64,000 nucleotides of DNA from a virus. Numbering within the stretch: the first letter of the stretch is position 1; the number at the start of each line of letters is the position of its first letter. Positions 47,958 to 56,119 of this stretch are shown in pieces. The stretch lies in the IMG/VR virus record IMGVR_UViG_3300042899_000228, positions 1 through 64,000 of that record. The stretch is one strand, 5' to 3'. The notes beneath the pieces are model-generated. The model did not search any database. It saw only the letters and a program-made list of their open reading frames with translations, and had not been told where the DNA came from. A program made the position numbers and the translations under genes.

Positions 47958-50182
47958 TATCTAAAGTTTTTAAATGGATTACGCGGTTTCTTCATACTTA
48001 AAGATTCACTGCTTGATCCAAGATGTCTATAAGGACTCCTATTTAATTTATACAAATTTTCTGACTTTTCCAAATGTTCTTCATTATCATATTCAACTCT
48101 TTTCTTCAAACCTCTGCTTGCTTCCTGTATTTTTACAAATGTAATCAAAGCTCCCAAAGAAATTAATCTATCCACATTGACTCCTGGTTGGTAGTGTTCC
48201 ATCTCAACCATAGCCATGTAATCAGGTATTCTGGATATACCATAATGCTTCTTATAGATCTTCCCGTCTTCATCAGTTTCTACATCAAGCTCCTCTCGAA
48301 GGTACTCAATTAAGTAACTCAACATTACAGTTTTAAAAATGGTAGAAACATTTCGCCATCCATATTGTTGGAATTGGGTTTTAGATTGCTGTACTTCTTT
48401 AGAAAAAACTATTTGAGAAGATGGTACTAAATACTTTTGCTTGCGCTTAAATTGCATGTATTGAATAAATAGAGGCACGTTGTTCTCTACTACAGTCCAA
48501 GCTTGATACCACTCAATGATTAACTCTAATCTTTCATGTGTTTTGTTAATGTCATCATACCTGCCGGTCCAAGCCGCTACAATTTTATCTCCTTCAATAA
48601 ATGTTTCCACTTCACCATTAGCTAATACTCTTTGTACTTGTATTGGATTCTTGTAAACATGTATAGAACAAAGTGAATCAGAAGTTACTGTTTTACCTTC
48701 TGACACGGGATCGACTGATGCAAAGTAAGTGGTGCAAAAATCCTTTTCTTCATCAGGTTCCTCCCATACTTGTATTGCACCAGATTTATCTTCTGCGCTT
48801 TTATCTGTAGGAAAAATAAGTATTGGCTTCTTGGTTGTTGGTGATGCAACAATCTCACCTTTGTTATCATAAGCTAAGTTGTAACAAGAGTAAGGATAAT
48901 CACCTTCTTCAATATCGCGTTTGTGTGACTTAACCAATTCCAATGGAAATATGCTTTCACCTCTAAAGGCAAATGCTTCTTCCATATTAGTTGGTCGCTG
49001 AGAACAGCGAATCTGATATGTTTCCGGATCTAAATCTTTTTTCCACTGTTTTTTTAACTCAATCAAAGCTTCTAATGCTTCCTCTACTTTTGAATTACCA
49101 AACTCATCAATGTATGGAGGCATTGACCATTGTTCTGGAATAAACAAACCTGTGGTAAGAACTGTACCTTTTGGATCAGCCCATTTATTTTTTACCTCAT
49201 AGAATCCATTTCCTTTGGCTTTGTGCATGTATTTACGCAAAGGTTCGCACTGTTTCAAATCCCCTACGGTTCCAGATGCAATAAAATAACCAGTAGTAAT
49301 TTCCCCAGCTTGTAGTGCAGGAAGCATGAACTCAAATGTTTTATCCATGGTTTTAGCAATTCCCGCTTCTTCATAGAAAAACAAAGTACAAAGTCCCCCT
49401 ACACCGGCTGTATCTGATTGCTCAAATGACAATGCTTGAAGAACTCCTTTTCTACCTCTTTCGGTTTTTCTACCATTTTCAACATACTCAATTTTCTGTT
49501 GCCACTCACCAACTCCTCCTGGATTCATTGGTCTGTACCATGCGGTATGTTGATTCAAGAAGTTTTTGTATTCATTGATCATTTTCCATGTACCATTTAC
49601 ACCGGTAACATACGCACTCAGCGAAGAACCAATTTTAAGTACTGGTCCATATTCAAACCACAATACATTCACTAGTTTAGCTCCATGATAAAATGAAGAT
49701 CCAAACTGCCTTTTCTTTAAGATGATTCCATGCAAATAAAACAACTCTCCAATTGCTTCATAAAGGGACATGTGGTATTGCGCATCATGTATGTCTGGAA
49801 AATCTGTTTTTCTTTTTACCTTATCAATAATTGGTAAAAAATTAATCCAGAAATAGTAATCACGCGGCAGGTAATACTTTTTATCACCTTTCCAAAACAA
49901 AACTCCTTTTCTGGATTTTAGTTTTTGGTCATCCCAATAATCAATAAAGTCTTTAGTGCCATCTGCAGCATCACAAAAATAACCCGCTTTTTTAAACTTT
50001 AGTCCTTGTTTTTGAAATTCATATACTACTTCATCAAAGTCATACTGACCAGGTTCTTTAAAATAATCTGCTTCTAAAGTTGTAGCCATATCAAGCCTGG
50101 TTGGAAAACTATACGTTGTCCAAATGCCGTCATGCCACAATGGTATGTCTTCATGAAATTGACCTAAGTCATCATTAATCAT
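47957..50182 (-). CDS. terL: terminase large subunit (741 aa)
   Basis: This ATP-driven motor packages DNA into the head and cuts it. A Walker A-like segment is KKRQFGSS at residues 156-163, without the usual lysine. Walker B is LFFYEE (E271/E272), and FIASGT at 300-305 fits the coupling motif. The C-terminal nuclease has ASVDP (D491), VVENN (E566) and NVDRLISLGA (D671), the acidic triad of an RNase-H-like fold. Portal overlaps at the 3' end and a small terminase candidate overlaps the start by 8 bases. The atypical Walker A is discussed under findings. The family is otherwise clear. Confidence 0.88.
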   Translation of the reverse strand: MINDDLGQFHEDIPLWHDGIWTTYSFPTRLDMATTLEADYFKEPGQYDFDEVVYEFQKQGLKFKKAGYFCDAADGTKDFIDYWDDQKLKSRKGVLFWKGDKKYYLPRDYYFWINFLPIIDKVKRKTDFPDIHDAQYHMSLYEAIGELFYLHGIILKKRQFGSSFYHGAKLVNVLWFEYGPVLKIGSSLSAYVTGVNGTWKMINEYKNFLNQHTAWYRPMNPGGVGEWQQKIEYVENGRKTERGRKGVLQALSFEQSDTAGVGGLCTLFFYEEAGIAKTMDKTFEFMLPALQAGEITTGYFIASGTVGDLKQCEPLRKYMHKAKGNGFYEVKNKWADPKGTVLTTGLFIPEQWSMPPYIDEFGNSKVEEALEALIELKKQWKKDLDPETYQIRCSQRPTNMEEAFAFRGESIFPLELVKSHKRDIEEGDYPYSCYNLAYDNKGEIVASPTTKKPILIFPTDKSAEDKSGAIQVWEEPDEEKDFCTTYFASVDPVSEGKTVTSDSLCSIHVYKNPIQVQRVLANGEVETFIEGDKIVAAWTGRYDDINKTHERLELIIEWYQAWTVVENNVPLFIQYMQFKRKQKYLVPSSQIVFSKEVQQSKTQFQQYGWRNVSTIFKTVMLSYLIEYLREELDVETDEDGKIYKKHYGISRIPDYMAMVEMEHYQPGVNVDRLISLGALITFVKIQEASRGLKKRVEYDNEEHLEKSENLYKLNRSPYRHLGSSSESLSMKKPRNPFKNFR

Positions 50183-50687
50183 CGTAACTTAGTTTTTGTC
50201 CGCCTCTGGCTCTTGATGATTGCTCTTCTTCCAAATCTTTAGCAACACCTTTAAATGATTTACGAATAGCATCAAAGTTTTTTGCTGCACTCACAATGGC
50301 TGTAATGTTTCCATCCCTGCCGTCTGTAATGGTTTGAGTGTTCATATAAAACGCCAACTTTTCTAACATGTTAGAAATACCATTGTATGCGCGTATTGTC
50401 GGAGTTTCATACATGTCTTTGCATCTATCCAGTGCCATACGAATAAGTCTGTCTTCTGGATCAAAGTTAGGGTTTAAATCTGAAAGAATTTCATCTTGAA
50501 CTTCATCTTGAGGTCTGTTAAAATAAGGATTCTCAGAACTCCTGCAACTCATGTAAAATAAGTAAGCATAAATTTCCAAATGATTATCCGGATACTCTTC
50601 CATTATCCTTCTCAAGAAAGGAATAGTTTGACAGTGTTCTGTTGGAACTACTTTGCCATTTATTGCATCAAATAGTTTAATGGCCAT
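50175..50687 (-). CDS. terminase small subunit candidate (170 aa)
   Basis: A helical, soluble 170-aa protein immediately upstream of TerL and overlapping it. It contains NHLEIYAYLFYMSCRSSENP, a middle acidic patch, then YNGISNMLEKLAFYMNTQ. The C-terminus is Arg/Gly-rich with acidic ends (EEEQSSRARGGQKLSYDD). Small terminases usually lie here and are helical DNA-binding proteins, but I see no clear helix-turn-helix. The call is positional. Confidence 0.5.
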   Translation of the reverse strand: MAIKLFDAINGKVVPTEHCQTIPFLRRIMEEYPDNHLEIYAYLFYMSCRSSENPYFNRPQDEVQDEILSDLNPNFDPEDRLIRMALDRCKDMYETPTIRAYNGISNMLEKLAFYMNTQTITDGRDGNITAIVSAAKNFDAIRKSFKGVAKDLEEEQSSRARGGQKLSYDD

Positions 50688-51516
50688 GGTTTAATATTTT
50701 TTCTCTGTGTTCTTGAACATACTTGAACATGGCAATCACCTCTTTTTTCATGTAAGGTAATTCATACGGTGTTACATTTTTTACTAGCGGATCACCCATA
50801 GCATCTGTAGCAACAACAGGATAGCCATTCTTATCTAAGTGATCAATCTCAAATTCAATATGATCTAGTTGTATTTTACCAGGCTTCAAATTAAAGTTGT
50901 GCTTTAGCATGATGTACATGTATGTACTCAACTGTAAAGCGTATTCATTATAGTTGCACTCATCCAAATGAGAAAGTGGTCCAAGTAATTTTTTACTTTT
51001 ACCTAGTCTGTCTGTAAATCCTTGAAGTTTAATTTCCTTGTTTGTTTTGTAGTCATAAACATCAATCAATTCATCTACAACTTCAATTCTATCTGCTTGT
51101 CCACAAACACCTGCTGATTTTAAATACACCAAATGCTCAGGATAAATACCATCGGCTAATTGTTGATCTGGTGCAAGTTTAACCAATCCATCCATCAAAG
51201 GATTTATGATTGTCAACTCTTTTCCTTTTCTTGTAATTGTGTTGCAAGCAAGAACATCTTTTTCTCTTTGATCATGATACCATGAACCTAAATTAACAGC
51301 TCTTTTGTTTTCAGATTCCCAAAGTTTAATAATTTCTTCAGGAGTCATTTTGTTATACTTGGGATTCTTTCCTTTAGAACAAGCATCAGCCATTTTGATT
51401 GTATCAAACGGCTCTTTAAAGTAATGAATCAACCTTGTCACACTTATCCAATCAATTGGATCTCTTTCATCAATACTGATGTATTTGTGTTCATCGGCAT
51501 AAAATTTTACACTCAT
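50677..51516 (-). CDS. PD-(D/E)XK (RecB/Cas4-type) nuclease (279 aa)
   Basis: Motifs in order: a helical N-terminus with H81 (GSWYHDQREK), E127 (YPEHLVYL), GVCGQADRIE with D142, VYDYKT with D155 and K157, and QLSTYMY (Q195, Y199). This is the D-...-D-x-K signature of RecB-type nucleases plus the QxxxY motif. It has no iron-sulfur cysteine set like Cas4. Crassvirales and many other phages carry such a nuclease near packaging or recombination genes. It overlaps both neighbours slightly. Confidence 0.82.
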   Translation of the reverse strand: MSVKFYADEHKYISIDERDPIDWISVTRLIHYFKEPFDTIKMADACSKGKNPKYNKMTPEEIIKLWESENKRAVNLGSWYHDQREKDVLACNTITRKGKELTIINPLMDGLVKLAPDQQLADGIYPEHLVYLKSAGVCGQADRIEVVDELIDVYDYKTNKEIKLQGFTDRLGKSKKLLGPLSHLDECNYNEYALQLSTYMYIMLKHNFNLKPGKIQLDHIEFEIDHLDKNGYPVVATDAMGDPLVKNVTPYELPYMKKEVIAMFKYVQEHREKILNHGH

Positions 51517-51830
51517 AGTTTTGCCTTTTGGTTTAAAAATATGATACCTGTGTTTCTTACTTCTTCATCTGCACTTTTAAGCAAAAGCTTCAACTTAAAG
51601 AAATCTTGAGATGAAATTATTTCACTTGCTAATAAATCTGCAGCAAGAACTATTGTTTCTAAATACTCTTTTTCTTCTGCAGAAATTGATACTGTTTTGT
51701 ATGGATCATAAGGTATAGTACTAGCTTGACTTAATTGATTCCACAATCCCTCTTTAAGAGCAGTTCTAGAATCATTACCCATAATAGCATCTTGCATTTT
51801 GCTATTTAAATCTTTATTATTCTGAATCAT
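51513..51830 (-). CDS. unknown helical protein (105 aa)
   Basis: Mostly helical and charged, with MIQNNKDLNSKMQDAIMGND and YLETIVLAADLLASEIISSQ. It overlaps its neighbours by a few bases on each side, so it is probably translated within this operon. I recognise no motif. It may be a partner of the nuclease or of the zinc protein. Confidence 0.5.
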   Translation of the reverse strand: MIQNNKDLNSKMQDAIMGNDSRTALKEGLWNQLSQASTIPYDPYKTVSISAEEKEYLETIVLAADLLASEIISSQDFFKLKLLLKSADEEVRNTGIIFLNQKAKL

Positions 51831-52134
51831 CTCCTAGTTTTTTTTGTAGTAAATAATTTTCTTCATGTGACAACACTGCATCCCATTTACCTTCTGGACA
51901 ATCAGAACCAAGTGCTCTTAGTTTTAATCCCATACTGCATCCGCAAGATCCACAACATGGGCCGGTTCCAGGAACTAAACATTTATCTCCTTCTTTGTCT
52001 ACTATTGGACACTGTTCACAGATAGCCCATCTTTCTTTGGCAATTTCTTCAACATGTTCATTTTTGAAAATGTTATTCTTGATCCCCTCCAGGATTTGCC
52101 CTTTTGCTTTCCAAATTTTTATTACGCTTTTCAT
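51817..52134 (-). CDS. zinc-binding (Cys-rich) phage protein (105 aa)
   Basis: After a basic N-terminus the core reads RWAICEQCPIVD, then CLVPGTGPCCGSCGCS and SDCPEGKW: nine cysteines in pairs, which would bind one or two zinc ions. Such short CxxC...CGxCGC proteins occur in many phages. I chose ATG 52134 because the other in-frame ATG at 52155 would add seven residues and lengthen an already large overlap with the upstream gene. It might be a small regulator; function unknown. Confidence 0.6.
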   Translation of the reverse strand: MKSVIKIWKAKGQILEGIKNNIFKNEHVEEIAKERWAICEQCPIVDKEGDKCLVPGTGPCCGSCGCSMGLKLRALGSDCPEGKWDAVLSHEENYLLQKKLGDDSE

Positions 52135-52468
52135 ACATTTCTTTGTAGTACTCATTACACATTTCTAATCCTTTGACTTTGCTATCCAGCAGTGTTTTAG
52201 AAAGATTGAATTTAATCACTTTTTTAAAGTCCTCTTGAGAATTACTCTCCAATAATTTTTGCATCCTTTCAATATTCTTTTCAAGCTTTCTCCTGCTTAA
52301 TCTAAGAGTACCTAATCCATGCAAAAAGATTGTAGCATTCTCTAAGTTTTCAATCTTTCTAGTTACTATAGAATAGTAAAACTCAACAACATCCCTTACC
52401 ATTTCCTCTGGTAAGTTTAATTCTTGAGCTGTCTTTTTAATTAGCTCTTTGCCCTTGGTCGGTTTCAA
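52073..52468 (-). CDS. HU/IHF-like DNA-bending protein (131 aa)
   Basis: It contains KKTAQELNLPEEMVRDVVEF, then YYSIVTRKIENLENATIFLH and GLGTLRLSRRKLEK. This matches the helical body and the GFGTF-like strand turn of HU/IHF proteins. The DNA-binding arm is short, and the C-terminus is an extra helical extension (EMCNEYYKEMYEKRNKNLES). HU/IHF-like genes are a known marker of crAss-like phages, where they may help to bend DNA for packaging or transcription. Confidence 0.68.
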   Translation of the reverse strand: MKPTKGKELIKKTAQELNLPEEMVRDVVEFYYSIVTRKIENLENATIFLHGLGTLRLSRRKLEKNIERMQKLLESNSQEDFKKVIKFNLSKTLLDSKVKGLEMCNEYYKEMYEKRNKNLESKRANPGGDQE

Positions 52469-52820
52469 GATGATAGACTTTTAAATTCAGTAATATAGTT
52501 CCTTCTGTCAATAACTCTAAACTTTTGTTTAATGAAACAAGTTTGTTTCCTAATCCACTTCTAGTTACCAAATCTTCTTTTACACACTTTGTAATAAAGT
52601 TTCGTGTAGTCTGAACATTGCCAAATATCTCTTCAGAAATAACTTCATTGCAGAAATCTGACATATTCATTTCACCGTATAATCCCAATAAAGACAAACA
52701 ATCTAATTGTGCCGGACTTAACCTGATCTTATTTATGAAGCAATGCATGTTTATCTGAAACTTAATTACTTCAATCAAAGACAGCGGCACTTGCTTGTTA
52801 ACAACTAACGCCTTTGCCAT
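52437..52820 (-). CDS. winged-helix transcription factor-like protein (127 aa)
   Basis: Residues 34-98 form a helix-turn-helix plus wing: LSPAQLDCLSLLGLYGEM, then NVQTTRNFITKCVKEDLV and TRSGLGNKLVSLN. The order and the following TEGTILLNLK segment resemble a small regulator found next to the IHF-like gene in crAss-like phages. It overlaps that gene by 32 bases, so the pair is expected together. Its target is unknown. Confidence 0.62.
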   Translation of the reverse strand: MAKALVVNKQVPLSLIEVIKFQINMHCFINKIRLSPAQLDCLSLLGLYGEMNMSDFCNEVISEEIFGNVQTTRNFITKCVKEDLVTRSGLGNKLVSLNKSLELLTEGTILLNLKVYHLETDQGQRAN

Positions 52821-52822
52821 GA

Positions 52823-53089
52823 TTACTCTTCTTTTGTTTCAGACTCGTTTGCTTCTTTTTCTTCCTCTTCAGCTGCATCTTGCATAGCTTGATTAATTTG
52901 CATCATCCTCATTGAATAATCAAATGCTTCAAACTGCGCTTTTTTAATGCGGGCTTTAAGTTCTTCTACAAGACATTGAGTAGCAAGAACCTTTTCTTGG
53001 CTCTTGTAATATGCAATTGTTTTTTCTTGCATAGCGCGTATCTCTTGTGGAGTGTACTCGCGTTCTTCTTGGTTGGTTTGTTCTGACAT
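52823..53089 (-). CDS. acidic coiled-coil protein (88 aa)
   Basis: It reads MSEQTNQEEREYTPQEIRAM and is then fully helical with a long Glu-rich C-terminus (EEEEKEANESETKEE). A promoter box TATATTTG sits at 53111-53118, 22 bases upstream of the start, so this is the first gene of a short operon running through the winged-helix, IHF-like, nuclease and terminase genes. Function unknown. Confidence 0.6.
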   Translation of the reverse strand: MSEQTNQEEREYTPQEIRAMQEKTIAYYKSQEKVLATQCLVEELKARIKKAQFEAFDYSMRMMQINQAMQDAAEEEEKEANESETKEE

Positions 53090-53110
53090 AATATTTAATG
53101 TTTATTATGC

Positions 53111-53118
53111 CAAATATA
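53111..53118 (-). promoter_or_regulatory. -7 box TATATTTG before gene 52823-53089
   Basis: TATATTTG lies 22 bases before the ATG at 53089. Three near copies of TAAACATTAAATA surround it (53096-53152). It would start the operon with the winged-helix, HU/IHF-like, nuclease and packaging genes. Confidence 0.55.
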
Positions 53119-53147
53119 ATAATAAATGTTTAACTATTTAATGTTTA

Positions 53148-53178
53148 ATAAAAAAAGCACCTATTCCTAAGTGCTTTT
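53148..53178 (-). terminator. terminator after the lysis cassette
   Basis: Minus-strand AAAAGCAC (53178-53171) pairs with GTGCTTTT (53160-53153) over a 10-base loop, followed by a run of T (seven in a row counting the stem end) and ATTA. It closes the stretch 53208-58540. Confidence 0.75.
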
Positions 53179-53207
53179 AGCCAATGAAATAAAATTCAAA
53201 GGGGAGT

Positions 53208-53501
53208 TTATTTTTTTCTAGCATTGTTTCCTTTGCCATTTCTAGCGCGGTTTGTAGAAGCTTTCTCACTTACCAACTTTCCTTTTTTAGTATGTGATTT
53301 ATCTTTGCCATCTCCATTGCCATAAGTTCCAGCTTTTCTATTAGCGGCATTCAGTTCTTCTCTGTATTTGATGCGCGAAGGACTTGAATGATACTCTTTG
53401 TTGTATTCATTCTTTTTCTTACGCGCTTCAGGATTAGAAGCAAAATACTTTGCAGACTTACTGGTTCCAGTAGACTTACCTGCTAATGAGTTTCTAGCCA
53501 T
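53208..53501 (-). CDS. conserved small basic phage protein, 'NRARNG' type (97 aa)
   Basis: It contains KYFASNPEARKKKNEYNKEY, HSSPSRIKYREELNAANRKA and GTYGNGDGKDKSHTKKGK, with NRARNGKGNNARKK at the end. I know this pattern from small proteins of many marine and Bacteroidota phages. The Asn/Asp/His content (DGKDKSHT) recalls a nuclease-like loop, but no known active site is complete. A terminator follows (53148-53178). Function unknown. Confidence 0.65.
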   Translation of the reverse strand: MARNSLAGKSTGTSKSAKYFASNPEARKKKNEYNKEYHSSPSRIKYREELNAANRKAGTYGNGDGKDKSHTKKGKLVSEKASTNRARNGKGNNARKK

Positions 53502-54180
53502 TCTTTAATGCTTTAAGCATTGCAATTAACTTTGGTTGTGGAGAAACATCAGATTTATCTTTACGGTATGAGTTGTGAGTGAAAACTCCATTCTCTCCTT
53601 TTAAAGCTCTAACTGATATACCCCAGATGTCTTCGTTGTAAGTCAAATCAATTCCATGGATTTTGCTCCAGTACACTAACAGCTGACGTACTGATTCAAT
53701 CTGAGCATCTGTATATGCATGATAATATAGATGTCCTTTGTATGGCGCGCTTAATACACAAACTTGGTCAACAGAAACTTCTCTATCCACATAGTTGTAA
53801 TACTTATCACCTACTTTATCTAATGGTCCCCAGTTACATATCTCAATGCCTATAGCTATAGGATCAAGTGATTTGTATGCAACGCCTTTAGATCTAAAAA
53901 CATCTTGTTTAAGACCTAAGTGATAACCCCATTTTTTAGAACCAAATGCCTGACAGATTTCTCCATCAAAAGTATCTTTTGATAAACCTTTCCCAGAGAT
54001 TACAATGCAAGTTGCAATTTTTCCTCTGTCATCTTTGTCCCACATCTTAATAGTTGCAGGTGCAGAAGAATTTCCAGCAGTGTGGTGCAAAACAATTTGA
54101 ACCTTTTTAACTTCTTCATCAATGTATTGACCTGATGATAAAGGAACTTGCTTGATTTTTTTTAGATCTAACTCTCCCAT
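53494..54180 (-). CDS. N-acetylmuramoyl-L-alanine amidase endolysin (228 aa)
   Basis: A type-2 amidase that cuts the bond between MurNAc and the first peptide residue of peptidoglycan, for lysis or entry. VQIVLHHTAG places one zinc ligand at H32. IGIEICNWG holds the E113 region, and FTHNSYRKDKSDVSP brings the second histidine H202, K209 and D211 in place of the usual Cys or His ligand. It has no signal peptide, as expected for holin-dependent export. It lies beside the holin candidates and overlaps the 97-aa gene by 8 bases. Confidence 0.85.
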   Translation of the reverse strand: MGELDLKKIKQVPLSSGQYIDEEVKKVQIVLHHTAGNSSAPATIKMWDKDDRGKIATCIVISGKGLSKDTFDGEICQAFGSKKWGYHLGLKQDVFRSKGVAYKSLDPIAIGIEICNWGPLDKVGDKYYNYVDREVSVDQVCVLSAPYKGHLYYHAYTDAQIESVRQLLVYWSKIHGIDLTYNEDIWGISVRALKGENGVFTHNSYRKDKSDVSPQPKLIAMLKALKNG

Positions 54181-54183
54181 TTT

Positions 54184-54477
54184 TTATTTGTTGAATTTCT
54201 TAACAAAAATCTTTGAGATAAGATTACCAATCTTTTTTAAGAATCCATTTGCAGCTTCTACTTCAACAGTAACTCCGTTCTCATCTTTTTTTACATGGAC
54301 ATCAAGTTTTTTTGAATCCAAATCAAAATCTGATCCGTCTGTTCCTTTTTCATACTTTACATCAACCTTTTCAGTATTGACTTCAGCTTTGAACTTACCT
54401 TCTTTTTTTTCTACATGAACATCTACCTTTTTGGTATCAACATCCACTTTGAAATCTTCAACTTTTTTCTTTGCCAT
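54184..54477 (-). CDS. repeat protein with amphipathic C-terminal helix (97 aa)
   Basis: Four copies of a short charged motif around K-[VL]-D-V (FKVDVDTKKVDVHVEKK, KAEVNTEKVDVKYEKG, LDSKKLDVHVKK) are followed by a cationic amphipathic helix: NGFLKKIGNLISKIFVKKF. It lies between the amidase and a two-helix membrane protein. The tail looks membrane-active. No family recognised. A role as a lysis accessory is inferred from neighbours and shape. Confidence 0.6.
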   Translation of the reverse strand: MAKKKVEDFKVDVDTKKVDVHVEKKEGKFKAEVNTEKVDVKYEKGTDGSDFDLDSKKLDVHVKKDENGVTVEVEAANGFLKKIGNLISKIFVKKFNK

Positions 54478-54479
54478 GA

Positions 54480-54707
54480 TTACTTTGTTTCAGGGTTTTC
54501 AACTGTAAGTTGTGATAATGTTGCAGTTGCACTACCAAGTGCAATCAGATAACCCGCTCCAGTCAATATTGCCGCAGGTAGTGCTATAGGAGAAGCTAAA
54601 AGGATTCCGCCTAGTACTCCAGCTGCTATACCAATTCTTTGCATTTTCTTCCAAAATTTTGGTGTTTTTGCTTTCCATCTTTCTTTAATTGTTTTCTCTT
54701 CCATCAT
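54480..54707 (-). CDS. small membrane protein, holin candidate (75 aa)
   Basis: After a basic, aromatic N-terminus (IKERWKAKTPKFWKKMQR) there is one long Gly/Ala/Leu hydrophobic stretch, residues 26-62, that could form two short membrane helices (IGIAAGVLGGILLASPIALP then AAILTGAGYLIALGSA). Next to an amidase gene it could act as a holin or pin-holin. It overlaps the upstream 181-aa gene by 23 bases. Confidence 0.65.
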   Translation of the reverse strand: MMEEKTIKERWKAKTPKFWKKMQRIGIAAGVLGGILLASPIALPAAILTGAGYLIALGSATATLSQLTVENPETK

Positions 54708-55230
54708 TTTTTACTTTAGGTTCATCTTTAATGTACTTTGACAACTGTTTTAGTATTGGCACATATTCATTCCAACCAAGTCTTTTAAAGTTTTCTAAAT
54801 TAGACCAAAACAAGTTTATCAGTACAAAGTTATAAAATCCATAATGCAACCAAGAATAAATATTAAAATCCCAACTAAAAAAAGTTTTTACTGGAACATG
54901 AACAGCTAATGCATGGGAACATCCAATCATTATCATGTAAATTAACAACTTTAACCAACCTTTTCCAAATAATTCTGAATCAAATGTTCTTTTCTCTTTT
55001 CTAGAGGCTCTGATTCCAGTAAACATTTCTAAGCCAAACAGCACAATTAAAACTATTCCTACAGGTAACTCTATTCCAAATATTGCATTAAAATAATAAG
55101 CAATAGTTGCTAGTATTGTACTAGCTCCAACGGCAAATCCTGCTAAGTTAGGATGAAAGGCACTATCTATAAAATGTGTTGTGTCTTTATATCCAGCACT
55201 CATTACTATTTTACAACAAATACCTTTCAT
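54685..55230 (-). CDS. phage holin, holin-4 (PF05105)-like (181 aa)
   Basis: Several membrane helices can be seen: residues 30-50 (FAVGASTILATIAYYFNAIF), 55-70 (LPVGIVLIVLFGLEMFTGI), 92-115 (WLKLLIYMIMIGCSHALAV) and near 130-150. The segment LEMFTGIRASRKEKRTFDSE, followed by a GxxLK-like site, recalls PF05105 holins. It would oligomerise in the inner membrane and let the amidase out. A small cytosolic gene overlaps its start by 4 bases. Confidence 0.72.
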   Translation of the reverse strand: MKGICCKIVMSAGYKDTTHFIDSAFHPNLAGFAVGASTILATIAYYFNAIFGIELPVGIVLIVLFGLEMFTGIRASRKEKRTFDSELFGKGWLKLLIYMIMIGCSHALAVHVPVKTFFSWDFNIYSWLHYGFYNFVLINLFWSNLENFKRLGWNEYVPILKQLSKYIKDEPKVKNDGRENN

Positions 55231-55388
55231 TTTATTCCAGCTTTTAGAGTTTGAAGTTCTTGGTACATTTCTAAAAGTTGTGTTTCTTTTTGAGCAATTA
55301 ACTCTTCTTGAGTTGGTTGATCTACTTCAATAAACTCAACTCTTACAAGTCCCGTTTCATCGTATATTTCATTTCTTACTTGTGCCAT
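55227..55388 (-). CDS. small coiled-coil protein (53 aa)
   Basis: It reads MAQVRNEIYDETGLVRVEFI, then EVDQPTQEELIAQKETQLLE and ends ELQTLKAGIK. Its ATGA stop overlaps the holin start, so it is probably the first gene of the lysis cassette. Similar short 'MAxVxNEIYDExG' proteins are common after fibre genes of Bacteroidota phages. Function unknown. Confidence 0.6.
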   Translation of the reverse strand: MAQVRNEIYDETGLVRVEFIEVDQPTQEELIAQKETQLLEMYQELQTLKAGIK

Positions 55389-55395
55389 GATTTTA

Positions 55396-56118
55396 TTATT
55401 TAGACATGAATATTGCAGGTGCTTGTTGAGTTTGATAAGAATTAGGTGCTGCTACACTTGGTGCACCACTGGCGTATGTAAGACTAACTTGTAGCAAACA
55501 TGTTAAAGGATTTCCAAACAAATTTCCTATTGGTAATAATGCTGCATTACTTATTGCATTAAGTTGGATTGCAGCAACATTTACTTGTAAAGCTAACCAA
55601 TATACAGTTCCTTGTGTAAAAGCAAAAGAAGAAACTACAGTTTTGCTACCAGATGTTGAACAATCTAAATCAACACTACTGTATAACAAATTGCCAGGTT
55701 GTCCATTAACTGAAGAATATACACAAATTCTAGCCAAACCTGTTGGTTGTGGAGTATTTACAGTAATAGCAAATTGTGTACAAGTAAAACTTACATTTGG
55801 TATGTAAGGGTAATATGTCATAGAATTTGTAGTAGCCCAACTATTCATTGATGAACAATTTGTTCCAGCGTAGGTTGGCATTCCAAATAGCGATCCAAAA
55901 ACAGGTGTTTGTAAACCTGTTGTAGTGCCGCCACCTCCACCACTTGCAGAAAATATTTCTAATATTGCACCAGTTGAATCCTTAAATCTTACTAGCTTAT
56001 CTGCTTTATTGTAGAAATAAGTAGAATTAGGAACTGATGCAAAATCTGCACTAGTGTCTGTTATGCTTTTATAATTTATTGCTCCTGTTGGATTTCCAAT
56101 TGCTGTTACTACTGCCAT
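55396..56118 (-). CDS. fibre/adhesin-type beta-rich protein (240 aa)
   Basis: The N-terminal 55 residues carry DTSADFASVPNSTYFYNKAD, then KLVRFKDSTGAILEIFSAS, a fibre-attachment type segment. A Gly linker (GGGGG) follows, then a beta-rich, Cys-containing domain (TNSMTYYPYIPNVSFTC). It looks like a receptor-binding protein. It is the last gene of a four-gene fibre module that starts at 58.5 kb. Confidence 0.62.
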   Translation of the reverse strand: MAVVTAIGNPTGAINYKSITDTSADFASVPNSTYFYNKADKLVRFKDSTGAILEIFSASGGGGGTTTGLQTPVFGSLFGMPTYAGTNCSSMNSWATTNSMTYYPYIPNVSFTCTQFAITVNTPQPTGLARICVYSSVNGQPGNLLYSSVDLDCSTSGSKTVVSSFAFTQGTVYWLALQVNVAAIQLNAISNAALLPIGNLFGNPLTCLLQVSLTYASGAPSVAAPNSYQTQQAPAIFMSK

Positions 56119-56119
56119 T

